A DNA stretch of 64,000 nt, taken from assembly GCF_000687475.1 (NCBI RefSeq), contig NC_057320.1:434001-498000 (forward strand), given 5' to 3'. This DNA comes from Ustilaginoidea virens (Eukaryota; Ascomycota; Sordariomycetes; Hypocreales; Clavicipitaceae). A program made the translations under genes and the position numbers. Below the pieces are notes generated by a model. That model searched no databases and was not told where the DNA came from. It saw nothing but the letters and a program-made list of their open reading frames with translations. Position 1 is the stretch's first letter. Every line of letters begins with the position of its first letter. Positions 44,003-56,496 of the stretch are shown piece after piece.

Positions 44003-46367
44003 TCATTCTTTTTCTCCCCTTTCCAACGCCCCATCTGACGCCTCGCTCGGCGTTGCCGCAGCCTTGCTGTCCCCGTCCCCGTCCCCGTCCCCGTCCCCGT
44101 CCCCGTCCCCGTCCACGCCGGGCCCCCTCCTCACCGACTTCCACTGCAGACACAGCGCTGCCAGGAACGCGCACGAGGCGGACGCCACGGATATGTAGTA
44201 CGTGTGCCTCAGACCCTTCATGTACGCCTCCAGCACGGTCTCCAGGGCGTCCAGGCGGCCCATGGCCTGCAGCACGTTCTTGATCTGGCTGGCGCCGCTG
44301 TTGATGAAGCGCTTGCCGTCGATGCCAATGTCGGCCTGGTCGAGCGCGTCGATCAGGCCGTTCTGGAACAGGTTCTGCGCCGCCCCGACGAACACGGCGC
44401 CCCCAAACGCCTGGAAGAACTGCACGCAGGCCGTGCCGACCGGCACCATCTCCTGCGGCAGCACCGTCTGCACCACCAGCACGCCGACCTGGAAGCCGGC
44501 GCCGATGCCGAGCCCGGCCATGATCTGGTAGCCGAACCATTTGCCAAACGGCGTGTCGAGGCCAAACGTCGTGATCAGGCCGGTGCCGACGGCGAACAGA
44601 ACCATGCAGGGGATGATGATTATGCTGTAGTAGCCGATCATGGATATGACGGCGCCGGACATGACCGAAACCAAGACGGTCGACAGCATAAGTGGCAGGA
44701 TCTTGATGCCGGCGTTGACGGCGCTTACGCCCTGAATAGCTTGGAAATACAGGGCTGCGCGCGCACACACACACACAAGGTCAGCATGAGGGTTCTTGCT
44801 GGCTGCATCCCCCCCCAAAAGGGCGGAAAATACGACGGACGGACAACGCGACGGGCGGACAACGCGACGGGCGGGAAATGCGACGGGAGCGGGCCCGTCT
44901 GTGCCTGGGCTGCGACTTACAGAGGTAGTAGATGAGGGGGAAGAAGCCCGCCCCGAAGAAAAAGGCAAAAAGCATGGCGAAGAAGACGTTGCGGTCCCGA
45001 AACAGCCGCGGCGGTAGGGTTCCCCGGTCGCCCTTCCAGAACTGGATGCCGGCAAAGACGGCAATCATGAGGCCGAAGCCGACAAACAGGCCGATAATCT
45101 TGGCGCTGTTCCACGGATAATCCGTGCCCCCCCACTGCAACGCCAGGATGAGACAGACAATGGCGGGGATGAAGATGGCGATGCCTGCAAGATCGAGCTG
45201 CAGTATCCTCTCGGCAAAGGTCATTGTCGTGGTGTCGGCGGAGTTTCGGTTGACGGAGAGAAACAGCGTGACAATGGCCATGGCCAGCCCCCCGATGGGG
45301 AGGTTGATGTAAAAGCACCATCGCCAAGTGAGCGTTTCGGTGAAGACGCCCCCCATAAGAGGCCCTGCGACGGACGCGATCCCCCACATGCCGCCGATGA
45401 GACCGAATGCCACGGGGCGTTTTCGCAGAGGCACTGCAGGTTGCTGCTTGGTCAAACTCGGATATCCTCGGGGGGGGACAGCGGGGTGCAACGAGGGTTG
45501 TTGGAGGGGGTTGTTGGGGGGGAGGAGGTTTTCTTGCGTTCACGTACTGGTGAGGGAGAGAATGACGATGGAGCCGGAAAACAAGCCCGCCGTTCCAATC
45601 TAGACGCCGCCGTCAGCTTCTTCTCCCCTTCTTCCTCTCCTGCTTCTTTGGCACACACGACACACACGGGGCACACGACACACACTCTTTGCCGGGCGCA
45701 ACAAGGACGGGGAGAGGAGGCCTTACCCCAGCAATGGCTCGTCCGACGATAAAGGCAGTCGAGTTTGGCGCCACAGCGCTCAGCAAGCTGCCCAGCTCGA
45801 AGACGAGGACGGCGCCCAGGTACACCAGCTTGACGTTGAAGAGCTTATACACGGCGCCGTACATGGGCTGCAGGGCCGTCGTGGTGAGCAGATAGGAACT
45901 TCCGTACCACCCCTTTTGCGTGCACGAGTCAAAGTCAGCATGGGAAGCGCAGACGCAAGGGGGGAAGACGACGAAAACGAAGGGGCAAGGGCAGGACTTT
46001 GGTTCCGTACAATGTCCTTGACGCTCTGAAACTGGCCGGTGATGGCGCCCAGAGCAGGCGCGATGATGGTCTGGTCCAGGGCGACCAGGAAGACGGCGAG
46101 GCATAGCGCGGTGATGATGAGGACGAGCTTCAGGCCGTGGGGGTAGTTGGGGTCGTCGTCGTGCCGGCGGGCTTTTTCCTCACGGGCATTGGCGTCGTCG
46201 GGAGCAGACGTCCTGTCGGCAAGAGACGCTGATGCCACTTCGGTCTTGTCGGTGGAGATTCGCGCGGCCTCTGCGGTGACTGCTGCCGGTTCTGCTGCTG
46301 CTGCTGCTGCTGCTGCCGGTTCTGCTGCTGCTTGCGTAGCCATGCTCGCCTTGTTCTCCTTGCGCAT
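44003..46367 (-). CDS. MFS drug/metabolite efflux transporter (14-TM DHA2-like)
   Basis: Model: complement of 44003-44754, 44921-45433, 45548-45599, 45727-45912 and 46011-46367, giving 619 residues. It would export drugs or metabolites by proton antiport at the plasma membrane. Seen: TM1 (LVLIITALCLAVFLVALDQTIIAP), motif GWYGSSYLLTTTALQPMYG, VGRAIAGIGTAGLFSGS across a splice junction, and motif C-like GLIGGMWGIASVAGPLMGGV. Later come WRWCFYINLPIGG, many further hydrophobic segments and the ALYFQAIQGVSAVNAGIKILP block. Exon 3 is only 52 nt. The N-terminal tail has a poly-Ala/Glu tract, and the C-terminal cytosolic tail has (DG)n from a perfect hexanucleotide repeat. No biosynthetic genes adjoin it. 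The Met at 46367 precedes a second Met at 46343, and either could be the start. Confidence 0.9.
44071..44114. repeat. (CCCCGT)n hexanucleotide repeat inside the transporter gene
   Basis: Seven to eight units encode alternating Asp-Gly near the transporter C-terminus, on the minus strand. The repeat keeps the reading frame because its unit is 6 nt. Confidence 0.93.
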
Positions 46368-48379
46368 GTGCCCTGCCTTGCCACGATGACAACGACGACA
46401 ACGACGACAACGACGACGCTATGTCTGAACTCTGCCACAAAGCAGACGCTCCGGCACCCCTTGGTGAGGCCGAAACGGGCGGGCTTAGATGTCGGGTTTC
46501 TTCTTCGCCACGGCAGCTGTGAAGCAAGAGGGACATGGACCTTGACGACCGTCGAGTCGACACGCAGCCCTCTACAGAAGCAACTATTTGCACGCGGCAG
46601 ACCTTGGCAGCTGTCAGTGGGGGAGAGGGGGGGGGGGGGCCGGAGGGACGCGGCGTGGCAAAGGTCGTAATATAGTAGGGCCGACATGACGCCCTCCGGC
46701 TGCTTGCCTGCCGCCTTTCTGCTGCCCCCGCCGTCGCTGCTGAGTCCGGATTCGACCGAGAACCACTAGAGCAGGAGCTAGCTGCAAAGGCCGTCGGGGC
46801 AGTCCATGTCATGACTCACGCGTCCAACGCGAGTCGGTTTGCCAATTGCCAATGCCAACTGCCAATGCCAACTGCCCACTGCCCACCGCCCACTGCCAAC
46901 TGCCAACTGCCAACTGCCAACTGCCAACTGCCAACTGCCCCAGCGCGCCGTCAGCGAACCCAGCTGCCCAGCACCTGGATCTTGTCACCCAAAGAACCCC
47001 GGAGCCTCCCGGCCTGCGGACGCCCGAGGTCCGAGGGCGGGCAAGCCGCTAGCTAGCCTGCAGACAGACAACAAAAGAAACCCAAGCGGGGTTTATTTGC
47101 TTTGTTTTGTTTCATGTATATGTATTTTCTTATTTTTTTCATTGTTTTTTTTTTTTTTTTTTTTTTTTAACTCTTTTGCTTTTCCCTCGCGGGCCCCCTC
47201 GCACCTGGCGGCGATGCGCTCCGAGACTGCGCTTGCCAAAGTTTAAATCTCTCCAATTTCCCGCAGCGACGGACAAGTTTGGCGACTGGGGGTTGGCCGG
47301 GCTAACAATAGCAAAAGTTCGAGGGAAGGAAGACGGTGTCAGAAACACCAGCGTCTGTGGGGGTTTAGCTTTTGCGCTGATGCCCTCCGGGGCCCCTAGA
47401 CCTCCGCTCCCTGGGGCGGTGTACGTACGCCTTGTCCCTCGTGCTCGGGTGCTGAAATTTGAACCAGACCTAAGGCGCGTGAGAGTTCCAGCAGGTCAAC
47501 GCGGGGGGGGGGTGGTTGTCGCCGACTCGAGACCCGACAAGGGCTGGCTGGGCCATGCGCGACATTGGCGCCCCCCGTGCCAGCCAGCCACACTGCCACC
47601 AGACACCAGACTGACACGCGATCCGTCCACCTGGGGCAAACGTCAACCACGCCCGCCCCACCCCGACCCCACCGAGTTGGCCGTTTGGCCGCGCGCGGGT
47701 TGCCAGGGTTGGCCGCTCGCCGGGGCTGCCTATTCTATTCTCGACGGCTGAAACCAAAAGACGACGCCGTCGTGTCATCTTCATCTTCACCGGGCCGAAG
47801 CCCGCAAACCCACCCGTCCCACGCATGTCAGCAGGACGAGAGGCGAGGCGCTTCTCCATCCCGTGGCAGCCCTATTTCACGTCGTGTCGTCGTCGTGGCA
47901 TCCCGCTTAAGCAGGCAGCCGGTCCTGGAGCGCCGTGGTACATACGTGCAGTGTGCGATGCAGCCCTTTCCCCGGCTAGATGCTTCAACCGCAACTGCCT
48001 CCTACATAGGTAGGTTCGTGTTCGTCCACCGCTCTTTGAAGCACTTGATTCATAAAGGCCATCGTTCGTGGCCTGCAGTGTGAATTACAGCGCCAAATCT
48101 ACACATGCCACTGCGCATACATCCGAGGGTGCCTTGTTTGCAGTCACGGTGCATCAGCGGCTGCCAAGTTCCGTGCGATTTGGAAAAAAGCCCTTCATCA
48201 TGCCGCGCTGCCGAGCGTCTCCCTGCGCCCACAGCCCAGCGCCCACAGCCCAGCGCCCACAGCCCACAGCGTCAAACTTGGCCAACTCCCCAGCCATGTA
48301 CATACGTAGACGTGCTCGCAAGCCTTCGTCGGCTCCCGGCTCCCGGCTCCCGGCTCACGGCTCACGGCTCACCCAGACC
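46368..48379. other. Intergenic region between transporter and TRAPPC11, repeat rich
   Basis: No gene is supportable in this 2-kb stretch. It contains a GACAAC-rich tract at 46385-46420, the CCAACTG heptamer minisatellite at 46841-46939, a 24-base T-run at 47145-47168, CCCACAGCCCAGCG repeats near 48228-48270 and GGCTCCC repeats at 48332-48370. The open frames here are Arg/Pro-rich and carry no motif. Confidence 0.5.
46841..46939. repeat. CCAACTG heptamer minisatellite
   Basis: Degenerate CCAATGCCAACTG units on the left pass into clean CCAACTG repeats on the right. Intergenic. Confidence 0.92.
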
Positions 48380-48976
48380 CTACTGCGTCTTGTTGTCCGC
48401 CTGCCCCCCCACACCCGTCCTGCCGGCAGGAACCCAGACCAAGAGACCGTCCTTGTCAATCTTCATGCCCTCGGTGGGGATGATTCGCAGCACCTTTTGG
48501 AAGTACTTGTCGCGGACCACGAGCCCCGGCCGGACGTAGTCGCCCTGCACAAACGGCAGGAGCCTGTACGTCACGGTCCGCCGCGACATGGGCAGCAGAT
48601 GCACCGTCGTCTGCTTGGCGCCCGAGAAGCCGAACGCGTCGCTCGAGTCCATCGAGAGCCCAAACGTGAGCAAGTGGCTCGACGGGTTCTCGACCGTCAC
48701 GGCCAGGTGTAGCAGCCTCGTCGGCGACGCCGGGTCCGAGTGCATGGCCGTGGCGAGGGCTCGCGGCTCCGTCCCCAGCACCGTGTACTGCCCTACCGGC
48801 AGCGCGGTGCTGTTCACGGGGCCGCGCCGTCCGGCGCTCCTCCTCCTCCTCCTCCACCGAATCGTGAGCGCCAGGTCCAGCGTGACGGGCTGCCGGTTGT
48901 CGAGGCTCAGCTTTTGCGCCACCACGTCAAAGTGCGCTTCGCGCATCATCCTGGGGGAAACTACGACGCCGCCGCT

Positions 48977-49016
<40 letters not shown>

Positions 49017-52000
49017 GTGGCGGCGGCCTCGGCCTCGGCCTTGACCTGCCTGGTGATGCTGCATCGGGCGCCTCCCGCGCACGACACCGCCCGCATTTCC
49101 AGGTCTGAAATCACCAAGTCTTCGAGGGCAAACGAAGCGTAGTGGCACACCAGGCACCACCGTTGGGACAAGCCGCGAGCTTGCTGCGCTGCCTCGTCGC
49201 TGCTGGCCGCCGACGCGTCGAGCGCCTCGTGGTCGAACAGGCTCGGCCACGGGTCCGGGTGCATCCTGGGCACCATGTCGTAGTTGGCCTCGAACGGCCC
49301 TACAATGGGTACCTGCAGGGCCAGCAGCTGTGCGATTGGCGTGCCCTTGTCCGATTCCAGGTGATACGTCGCCCGCAGGTGCAGGCCATACGTCGTGGGC
49401 GCCCTGGCTGGGTCCACGACCAGCCTCAGATCCGCAGTTGCACCGCAAGCCATGTCGCCAACCGCCACGCCCACTACTTGGCTTTCTTCTCCGCCTGGCG
49501 TTCCCGTTCCGCCAACGTCCTGGTGGTCGCCAAGCTGAAGGCGGATCGCCGGCGCCGACTTTCCAGACAGTTGCGCGTCGAACTTGACGCTGGCCGCCTC
49601 ATCCTCGTCGTTTCGCAACCGCACGTGCAGCTCGACGAGCTCGTCTGTGTAATATTGTGTTGACGGCTCCAGCAACGAGATTTGCATCTTTGGTGGTCTA
49701 GGCTTGACGACTAGAACCCGAGCGTCGGTTCGCAACCGATGCGGATTGCTTGAACCGCTCTCGTACCAACCTGTGGCGGAGTCGGTCGCCTCGCTGAATG
49801 ATTGAGCATACTGCAAGTCAAAGTCTTTTGCGCGGTACGCAAGAACAGCCGATGATGCCACGGCTTGTCCGGATTCCCGCAGCGGAATTCTCATTTCCAG
49901 CACTTTCATTTGACCGGGTCGCAGGGTCAAGTCGAACCTTCCCACGAGTTTCGACGGCAGCTCGTGAGCATCCGTTTCGGAGAGTTCTTCTCTCAGCGGC
50001 ACTTGGGTGATGGTGAAATCACCCTCATCGACACCTGCTTCGTCCTGCGCGTTCTCAATGACTATCGGGTTCAAGCTGCCCACGAATTCTATGCGTGCGG
50101 ATGAAATGTGAATCGGAGCAGAGTCCAGGATGGCGTTTGAAGTCAGCGTAAACTGAGCTCTGCAAAACTCGCCAGCTTTGCCTTCTTTGTTTCGAAACAT
50201 GAAGCTAGAGGAGACGAGAGGCGATGCCGCTTCTGCCGCCAATTGGATGGTAGGCTTCTCTTGCAAGTGCATTCCGTGTAATGACTGTGACAAGTCGTAT
50301 CGCCAGTGTTGCCGTTTTGGGAATCCTAACAGTTTCGGCTTGTCAGCAGTTGATCTCTATCGAAGGGGGGAAAAGACAAACGGGAAAAAGAGAAAAATGA
50401 GAGAGAGGGAGAGAGGGAGACAGAAAAGAAACGAAAAGAAAAAGTCAAGATAGCAAGAATACAAGTAAAAAAGGCGGCCAGTCCCCCGACCAGAACTCAC
50501 TTTTGTTCATCAGCTCCCAGTCAATCGCAACGACGAGACTTGCCCTGCCCATTTCCTTTGCTGCACGGCGCAGCAACCAGCAGAGATCTTCCGCTGCATC
50601 CATCCAAGCATCCGAGCGAAACAAGCCGTCATCCCATACGGGCCTCAGCACCGCCACGACCTCCTCCCACGAGCCCAGGGAGGCCATCTCCCTCGCGCAC
50701 TCTAGTGACAGCTCAGCCGCGATGCGCAGCTGCTTCCTCGCCTGAAACTGCGCCCTCGCGGCGACAAGACAGTCTATAATCTGCCGCGCGTGGTTGGTGC
50801 CGCCGTCGCCGGCCAGGGGGAATTCCTCGTGGGGCGGTGGACACATGTACGTGTCGTGGCTGCTGCCCGTAGCCTTGGCTGGTGCGGCCGCCTCGGGGGC
50901 TCGGCGCTCGTCGTCTGGCAGCACGCGGGCTAATGCGCGCCGGGCGGCGAGGTGCCGGGACGCCACGCGGTACCAGTAGCCGGTGTGGTGCAGCAGCTCC
51001 CACGGCTGCAGGCGCTCTCCCAGGACAGCCTTCTCGGGGGGCAGGAAGATGGCCGTTGAGGCGGGCACCAGTCCCGGCACTTCCACCTTCTCCATCAGGT
51101 TGGCCATGACGGTGGCCCACCTCGCTTCCCATGCTTGCCAGCCGTAGGTGTTTGTTCCGTGGCCCCTACGGTCGACGAAATCCCCTATCCGGTCCCGGTG
51201 AGCTTGCCATCGTCGGACGGCCAGGCTTGTGTGGCCCATCCAGAGATGCAGCCGTAGACAGCGGACGGATATCACGTCGGCCAGTTGCCGAGCTTCGTTC
51301 CACCTGGGGCTCCAGCTGGGAATCACGTCCAGGACGTCCTGCCCCAGGAGGATCTCGTAGGCCTGCTCAAACGCCCTGATGGACGCGTCCGGCTCCTGTC
51401 TGAACTCCGCCAGCACGCCGGCTTTGAAGTCGTAGCGAAAGTTCCAATCCGGCAGCGACAGCGTGTGCGATGTCCCAGACGTCGGCGGGATCGTCGGCCG
51501 GGGGGCGATGCCGCGCCCGCGCTTCTTCCTCGCATGCCGGCCCAGATCCCTGTAGTACTCCACGGCGTTGGCGTAGAGCACGGAGAGTATGTTGTCGGCC
51601 ACGCGCTTGAGCTCGGCGGGGGACTTTTGCGCCGGTATGAAGAACAGCGACTTTGGATCCAGCGCCGCGCCTCTGCGAATGCCTTCCAGCCGGTCCTGGA
51701 CATCCTCGGTGAGCTGTGGAGTGCCGCGGTGCTCGTCGCCAAGGAGAATGACGGCAAGTCGGGTCTTGTATCCGGACCGAGCCAGTGCGGCCTTGATCTC
51801 GACCACGTCGGACTTGAGCTTGTGGTCGTCGTCCAGGAGGTAGAAGCAAGCAAAGATGCTTGGGACCTGGGCTTGATGCTTCTCTATCCACTGCGCATCG
51901 ATGAGCCCGTCCGGGTACAGAGCGGACACGTGCGACAACGGCGACAGGGGGGAATGGAGCACGGCCGCGGGGCCTGGAGACTCGGCGGGCTGGGGAAGAG

Positions 52001-52371
52001 TTGCTTTTCGAGGCGGCAGACGGTAGGACTATTTTGTTTCTCTTTTGGTCAGCCCAAAAAAAAAAACGGAAGCCTGCGCGGCATGGGCCCGGTGGTCCGC
52101 AAAAACATACCCGCCCAACCGACCGGACGCGCAGTCGGTAGGGTTCTTCTCGCGAGACAGCCGTCCAGGACGTGCCCCTGGCGTCGACGTGCTCGAAATG
52201 CTGCTCGAGGACCCGCGACTCCTTGGTGTCGAGAGGCGGCAAGCTCGAGCTGACCAAGACGCTCTGCGGATCCAGATGCTCAGGCGGAGGTCGTGGCTCG
52301 GCCGAGCTCAACCCGGACACGACCAAGAATGGAACATTGTGATCCAAGCTCCCCGCCGGATAGCCATCCAT
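48380..52371 (-). CDS. TRAPPC11-like TRAPP complex subunit (Foie gras and Gryzun domains)
   Basis: Model: complement of 48380-50325, 50501-52028 and 52111-52371, giving 1244 residues. The protein is a subunit of a TRAPP tethering complex acting in ER-Golgi traffic and autophagy. Exon 1 starts MDGYPAGSLDHNVPFLVVSG, the usual N-terminus, and its end VRSVGR joins SYRLPPRKATLP. The Foie-gras region lies in the middle (NAVEYYRDLGRHARKKR, DWNFRYDFKAGVLAEFRQEP, RIAAELSLECAREMASLGSW). The C-terminal Gryzun part has beta-rich segments (LREELSETDAHELP, PSTQYYTDELVELHVRLRN) and ends in a PVP-like VWVPAGRTGVGG. A 13-Asp tract near 48977-49016 is an expansion of a GAC codon. Intron 2 has a GTGAGT donor and T- and CT-rich sequence. 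Confidence 0.9.
48977..49016. repeat. (GTC/GAC)n codon repeat inside TRAPPC11
   Basis: A triplet repeat encodes about 13 consecutive Asp residues. It disrupts no frame. Confidence 0.95.
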
Positions 52372-52911
52372 GGTGCTGGTTTCCCCCTTGGAAGAAGAGA
52401 ACGTCGTCTGCTTGTACGGAGTTGGGGAGCCATCCAGGTGACAGACAGGCCACACAGCTACGGATCCCAGACCCGAGCTTGGCAGCTCAGCCCGTGCCAG
52501 AGCCTCGTGCCCCTCATTCCATGGCGGCACTTTGGGATGGAAATGCACATGCGCCTTGCTGTGGCTTTGCCGCGCGGCGAACCTGCAACTGGCAGCAGGA
52601 GCTGCTCCAACCTTTTACGAATTCCTTCTGATGCTTTGCTCTACAAAAGGGAATTGCCATGTGATGAATGAATCAATCCATCACTCTTGACTCTTGAGGC
52701 AGATCATATGTCCCGAGCCAAGAGGTACTTGTACTTGTCTAAAATCACCCCCCAGCGCACACCACACCCTGCAATTCAGCCGGAGCGGATCAAACCCTCT
52801 CCGATGCCCCGTCACTTTTCAAGATCCAACTCCACGACAAGCATCACCGACACAGCTTCCTTCCACCTCTCCAGCACCCCGTCGCCCTATGCTCCCCCGA
52901 CCGAACCAAAC
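52372..52911. promoter_or_regulatory. Divergent promoter region TRAPPC11/mL41
   Basis: A 540-bp shared upstream region. Much of it is open in frame with the mL41 start, but I prefer the ATG at 52912 because the family begins there. I see no repeats or TATA box. Confidence 0.4.
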
Positions 52912-53299
52912 ATGAGACCGACGCAAGCTCTGCTCGTCGGGCGCTACCGCCACCTAAAACTCACCACCAAGGACGTCGGCAAAGGCTTCTACAAGGGCAA
53001 CCGCACAGGATCCATGGGTCGCCACACCAAGTACGGCGGCTACGTGATCGAGTGGAACAAGGTCCGCACGTACGCCGTACCCCCGGGCCTCAAAGATTTC
53101 AAGGTACGCTATGGCGCCGGACCCCCGCCACGGGCGGCATCGCGCACGGGCTAACCCCAGGTTCTCCCAACAATAGTTGACTCCGTTCGTGAGCCGCGAG
53201 GTTCGCCCCGAGCCCGGCGACTACAAAGGGCTGCAGAAGGGCCCGCAAGATGCGTACTTTTACGTCGAGCAGTGGAAGCGGTACAATGGCGTCGACTGA
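52912..53299 (+). CDS. MRPL27: Mitochondrial large ribosomal subunit protein mL41
   Basis: Model: join of 52912-53103 and 53177-53299 (73-nt intron, GTACGC...ATAG), giving 104 residues. mL41 (MRPL27 in yeast) is a mitochondrial large-subunit protein. Family marks: RPTQALLVGRYRHLKLTTKD, KGFYKGNRTGSMGRHTKYGGY, TYAVPPGLKDFKLTPFVSRE and YFYVEQWKRYNG. Length and sequence agree well with fungal relatives. The basic N-terminus is likely to be the import signal. It is divergent from TRAPPC11 and convergent with the lipase gene. Confidence 0.93.
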
Positions 53300-53934
53300 G
53301 CGATTTCTTCGCACGGCGTAGCGGCTGGGGGTGGGGCGTTGCGGGATCGTCATGCTGAGCTGAACGCCTGCTTGTTTGACGTTTGTATATACCGGATTAT
53401 CTTCATACACTGTATTGTTACGCATGGCATGGCGGGCGCAATGTGACTGCAACGTCACCTGCAGGCAGACGTTCTGTCCTTTTTCTTTTTTTTTTTTTGT
53501 TTACTTTTGTTCACTTTCTTTCACGTTGAATGAGACGGTCGGGACGGATACGGAAAGGAATAACTGAAACCGAAAGCGCTGCGATTGGTATACTTGGTAG
53601 GAATGACATCTATGCTCTATTCTGGATGTTTTGTACTCTACTCAATGGCATTCTTCGTTTGAAAGTGCAAGAGGCGAGGGCCTTGGTACTGTAGGGAATG
53701 GCCTACGAAAGCCGTGCAGATCAACACCGAATGGGTTCTACTATGTTTTTTTTTCCTTTTCGGCATGCAGTGCCACACTGCCCATCCGTCTTGGCATTCT
53801 CTATCCGTGGAATCTTGTTATCTGCGGAAAGGAAGCTTTCAATGCCGGGTCTTGGTGTTGCCCGCGGCCAACATCTGCGCAGCCCTCTCTGCATCGCCCA
53901 CTTCAGGCTGGCCCGGTAAATCCACCCGAGAACC
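53300..53934. other. Convergent intergenic region
   Basis: 635 bases between mL41 and the lipase-like gene. It contains a short T-run at 53487-53498 and no visible gene. Confidence 0.5.
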
Positions 53935-56496
53935 TCATGGACTTAGCGGACGAGGAGTAGCGGGCGCCATGGCAGAGTGTAAAGTGACCATGCTCGCTGT
54001 CTCGGCAGGGTTCTTTAGGCTGAATGGTAATGCGACGCCGTCGATAAAGGGGCGCTTGCCTGCGACGCCAGTCTCGGGGACGTAGTTGGGGCTGAGAAGC
54101 CCAGGACGGGCGGCTTCTTGCTCTTTTCGTTGCTCGATCAGCCGAGCCACCTCCGTCGTCCCGTCTGTCTGATGCTCGTCAACGACCGTGCGACTGCGGG
54201 ATCCACGGCGGTCGCTCGCGGTTCGCCCCGGCTGTCGAGGTTCACCGTCCTGGTGAGATCGGGTACCTCTACCCTCGTCAGCTGGCATACCATGCGCCTC
54301 GGACGTCTTTTCGACTTCTTGCTGCCGTTGGACCGTGATTTCATCGTGCTTGGAGCCCCAGAGGGCCCAAAGGGCCAGGCCCAGGCTCTTGGTCTTCCTC
54401 TTCTCCACAATGTCCTCCTTGATCAGTCGTCTGCCAGCGAGCGCCGTCGGCGGCGGATGTTCATCGGGACCGAAATCTTGGAAGCCTATCACCAAGTCCT
54501 TGATAATCTTCTTGTGCACCTTGGCTTTGGTCGAAGCGTACTCTTGATCCCACTGCTTTCGCGTCGCTAACCAACGTTTGACGGTGCCTGCTTTGACCAC
54601 TCCAACACCAGACGCTTTTGCGCAGCAGCCAGGAAGCTCAGTCTCTGGAGCAAGAGGCAGAATAGTACCATGCCTTGTTACCCGTTGGCGAATCATGTGG
54701 TTTTTGAAAGGAGGCAAGGGATCGCCGACTTTGCCAATGTGCCCCGGGTCGACGCGGCTTATTCCATCCTTGCGGCGCTGGCCGTTGTCTGCGAGTGCAT
54801 TCTCCGACGCAGAGCTTGAAATGACCGAAATATCGTCGTCATCGGGTATGTCAATTCCCCTTTTCTGGGCTCTAGCAAGCACCCAAGCTCCGAATTGGGA
54901 AACGGATCGGTACATCAGCTTGGCAGGTCTTGTGAAGCTGAGCGTAGGCGCAACGTGACACAGGTCATCCCACACTTGCAGCTGGACGCAGGTGGGTGCG
55001 TATTTCTGTAGCGATTCGCGCTCCCTCTGCGAGAGCGACTCTGATGGCGGCGCATACTGAGCCGGGTTGGCACACTTGTGAGCCAAGTATATTTGCTCGT
55101 CACGCAAGAGTTCCGCGCCTCCTACCATGACCAATAAAGGGGGGAGGCCCCCCAGTGTTGTCTGCATTATCGGACTCACGAGTGGGTGGTTGAGGAGAGC
55201 ATTCGTGGTGTACATCTAGGTCTTCCAGTGAGGGACATGGCCACGCATAAGCCGGCAGAGGAAACGTACCTGAATCTGATCCTTGATGATGCAAGGCTTC
55301 TCATTGATCGTCACCGACAGATACTTGGCGTGTCCCTCTTCATCGCCTGGCAAGTCGCCTAGCTGGCCGGACTCAACGGCCTCGCCGTTGTCATCCGGGC
55401 GCTTTTTGCTTTCGGAAAGACCAGCTTTCAGGGAAGATTCCTGCGCCAGGCTAGCTATACGCTTTTCCGCCTCGCGGCGAAGCAAGGCAACGTCATCGTC
55501 GTTCGGTGGAGGCCAAGCACGAGAAGGCTTGTGATGAAAGCCAGCCTGCGGAATGTAGTCCAGGGGGGCATCTGCGTCGACGCTTGGGAAGGAGTGCGTC
55601 AGGTCGACCCATGGACTGATCAGAATGCCCCCAGCCGGCAGAGGTATTCCCTGATCCCTCAGCACACACAGCATGGACAGGACCATGCCGCCGCCTGCAG
55701 AGTCACCAGCCAGGATGATGGTGCTCGGGTGCTGGACGGAAAGGAGAAACAAGTAGGCCGCCAGGCAGTCGTGCAGTCCGCACGGGAACGGGAATTGCGG
55801 CGCTAGGCGATACCTTGGAGCAAAAACTCGAGCCTTGAGCTTCCGCGCGTGGCGCTGCATCTGGTATCTGTGCTCGTCAACGCTTCCGAAAAAGTAGGCG
55901 CCCCCGTGGACGTAGAGCATGACGCGCCGACCTGCATCGTTGGCGGCCTTTCTGGCCTTGTACTGCGCCTTCATCTCGATCCATTCCGCCTCGAGAGGCG
56001 AATCGGGCCTCCGCCACTGCCACCATTGTCGGCCGCCCACTTGAGCGATGCCCCCAGGCCCTAGCTGCGCCTGGATCAAGCTCGCCGACCGATCCAGACA
56101 TTCAAGAGGTATCTTTTCAAGGTCGACTCGTACCCACTGTGGATGAGGCACCCATTGAGACGTGAATGCCTGCAGCTCCTCCACGGTGTGATGCGATGCA
56201 AACTCCAAGAACGATCGGATGAGGTGAAGGCCTTCATGATACGACAAGTGTGCAGTGGGTCGCTGCTGCAACGGTTTTCTGTTGACAACCTTGCGCCACG
56301 ACCGGAAACAAGGCCGGTTAGTCTGGGCTTCAAAGAGAGGAGGGAGAATTGGGCCAGCCGACCTACATACATGCGACAACAGCGTAGAGACCACCGTCGG
56401 CGTGACAGCCAGGGAGACGGAGGCAGTGTTTAACTTGGTCATTGCAACGGACGGTTTTGGAAAGGGATATTCATGATGCAGAGGAGCAGGACTCAT
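53935..56496 (-). CDS. Hormone-sensitive-lipase-like alpha/beta hydrolase (fold-3)
   Basis: Model: complement of 53935-55215 and 55270-56496 (54-nt intron), giving 835 residues. The catalytic set is present: oxyanion motif HGGAYFFGS (His197-Gly199), nucleophile Ser266 in AGDSAGGG, Asp448 in GGAELLRDE and His496 in DLCHVAP. Substrate is probably a lipid or steryl ester, as for fungal HSL-like esterases, but specificity is not readable. An insert of roughly 110 residues separates the Ser from the Asp/His part, and the last 300 residues are basic and low complexity with no domain I recognise. An N-terminal hydrophobic segment (TASVSLAVTPTVVSTLLSHV) may anchor the protein to a membrane or lipid droplet. 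The start is the first ATG; an internal Met at MTKLNTASVS is an alternative. Confidence 0.88.

Noticed and set aside
40674..46367. A secondary-metabolite or toxin cluster formed by the AKT2-like hydrolase and the MFS transporter
   Set aside because: No backbone synthase, oxidase or cluster regulator is nearby, and AKT2-like hydrolases are widespread housekeeping proteins in fungi.
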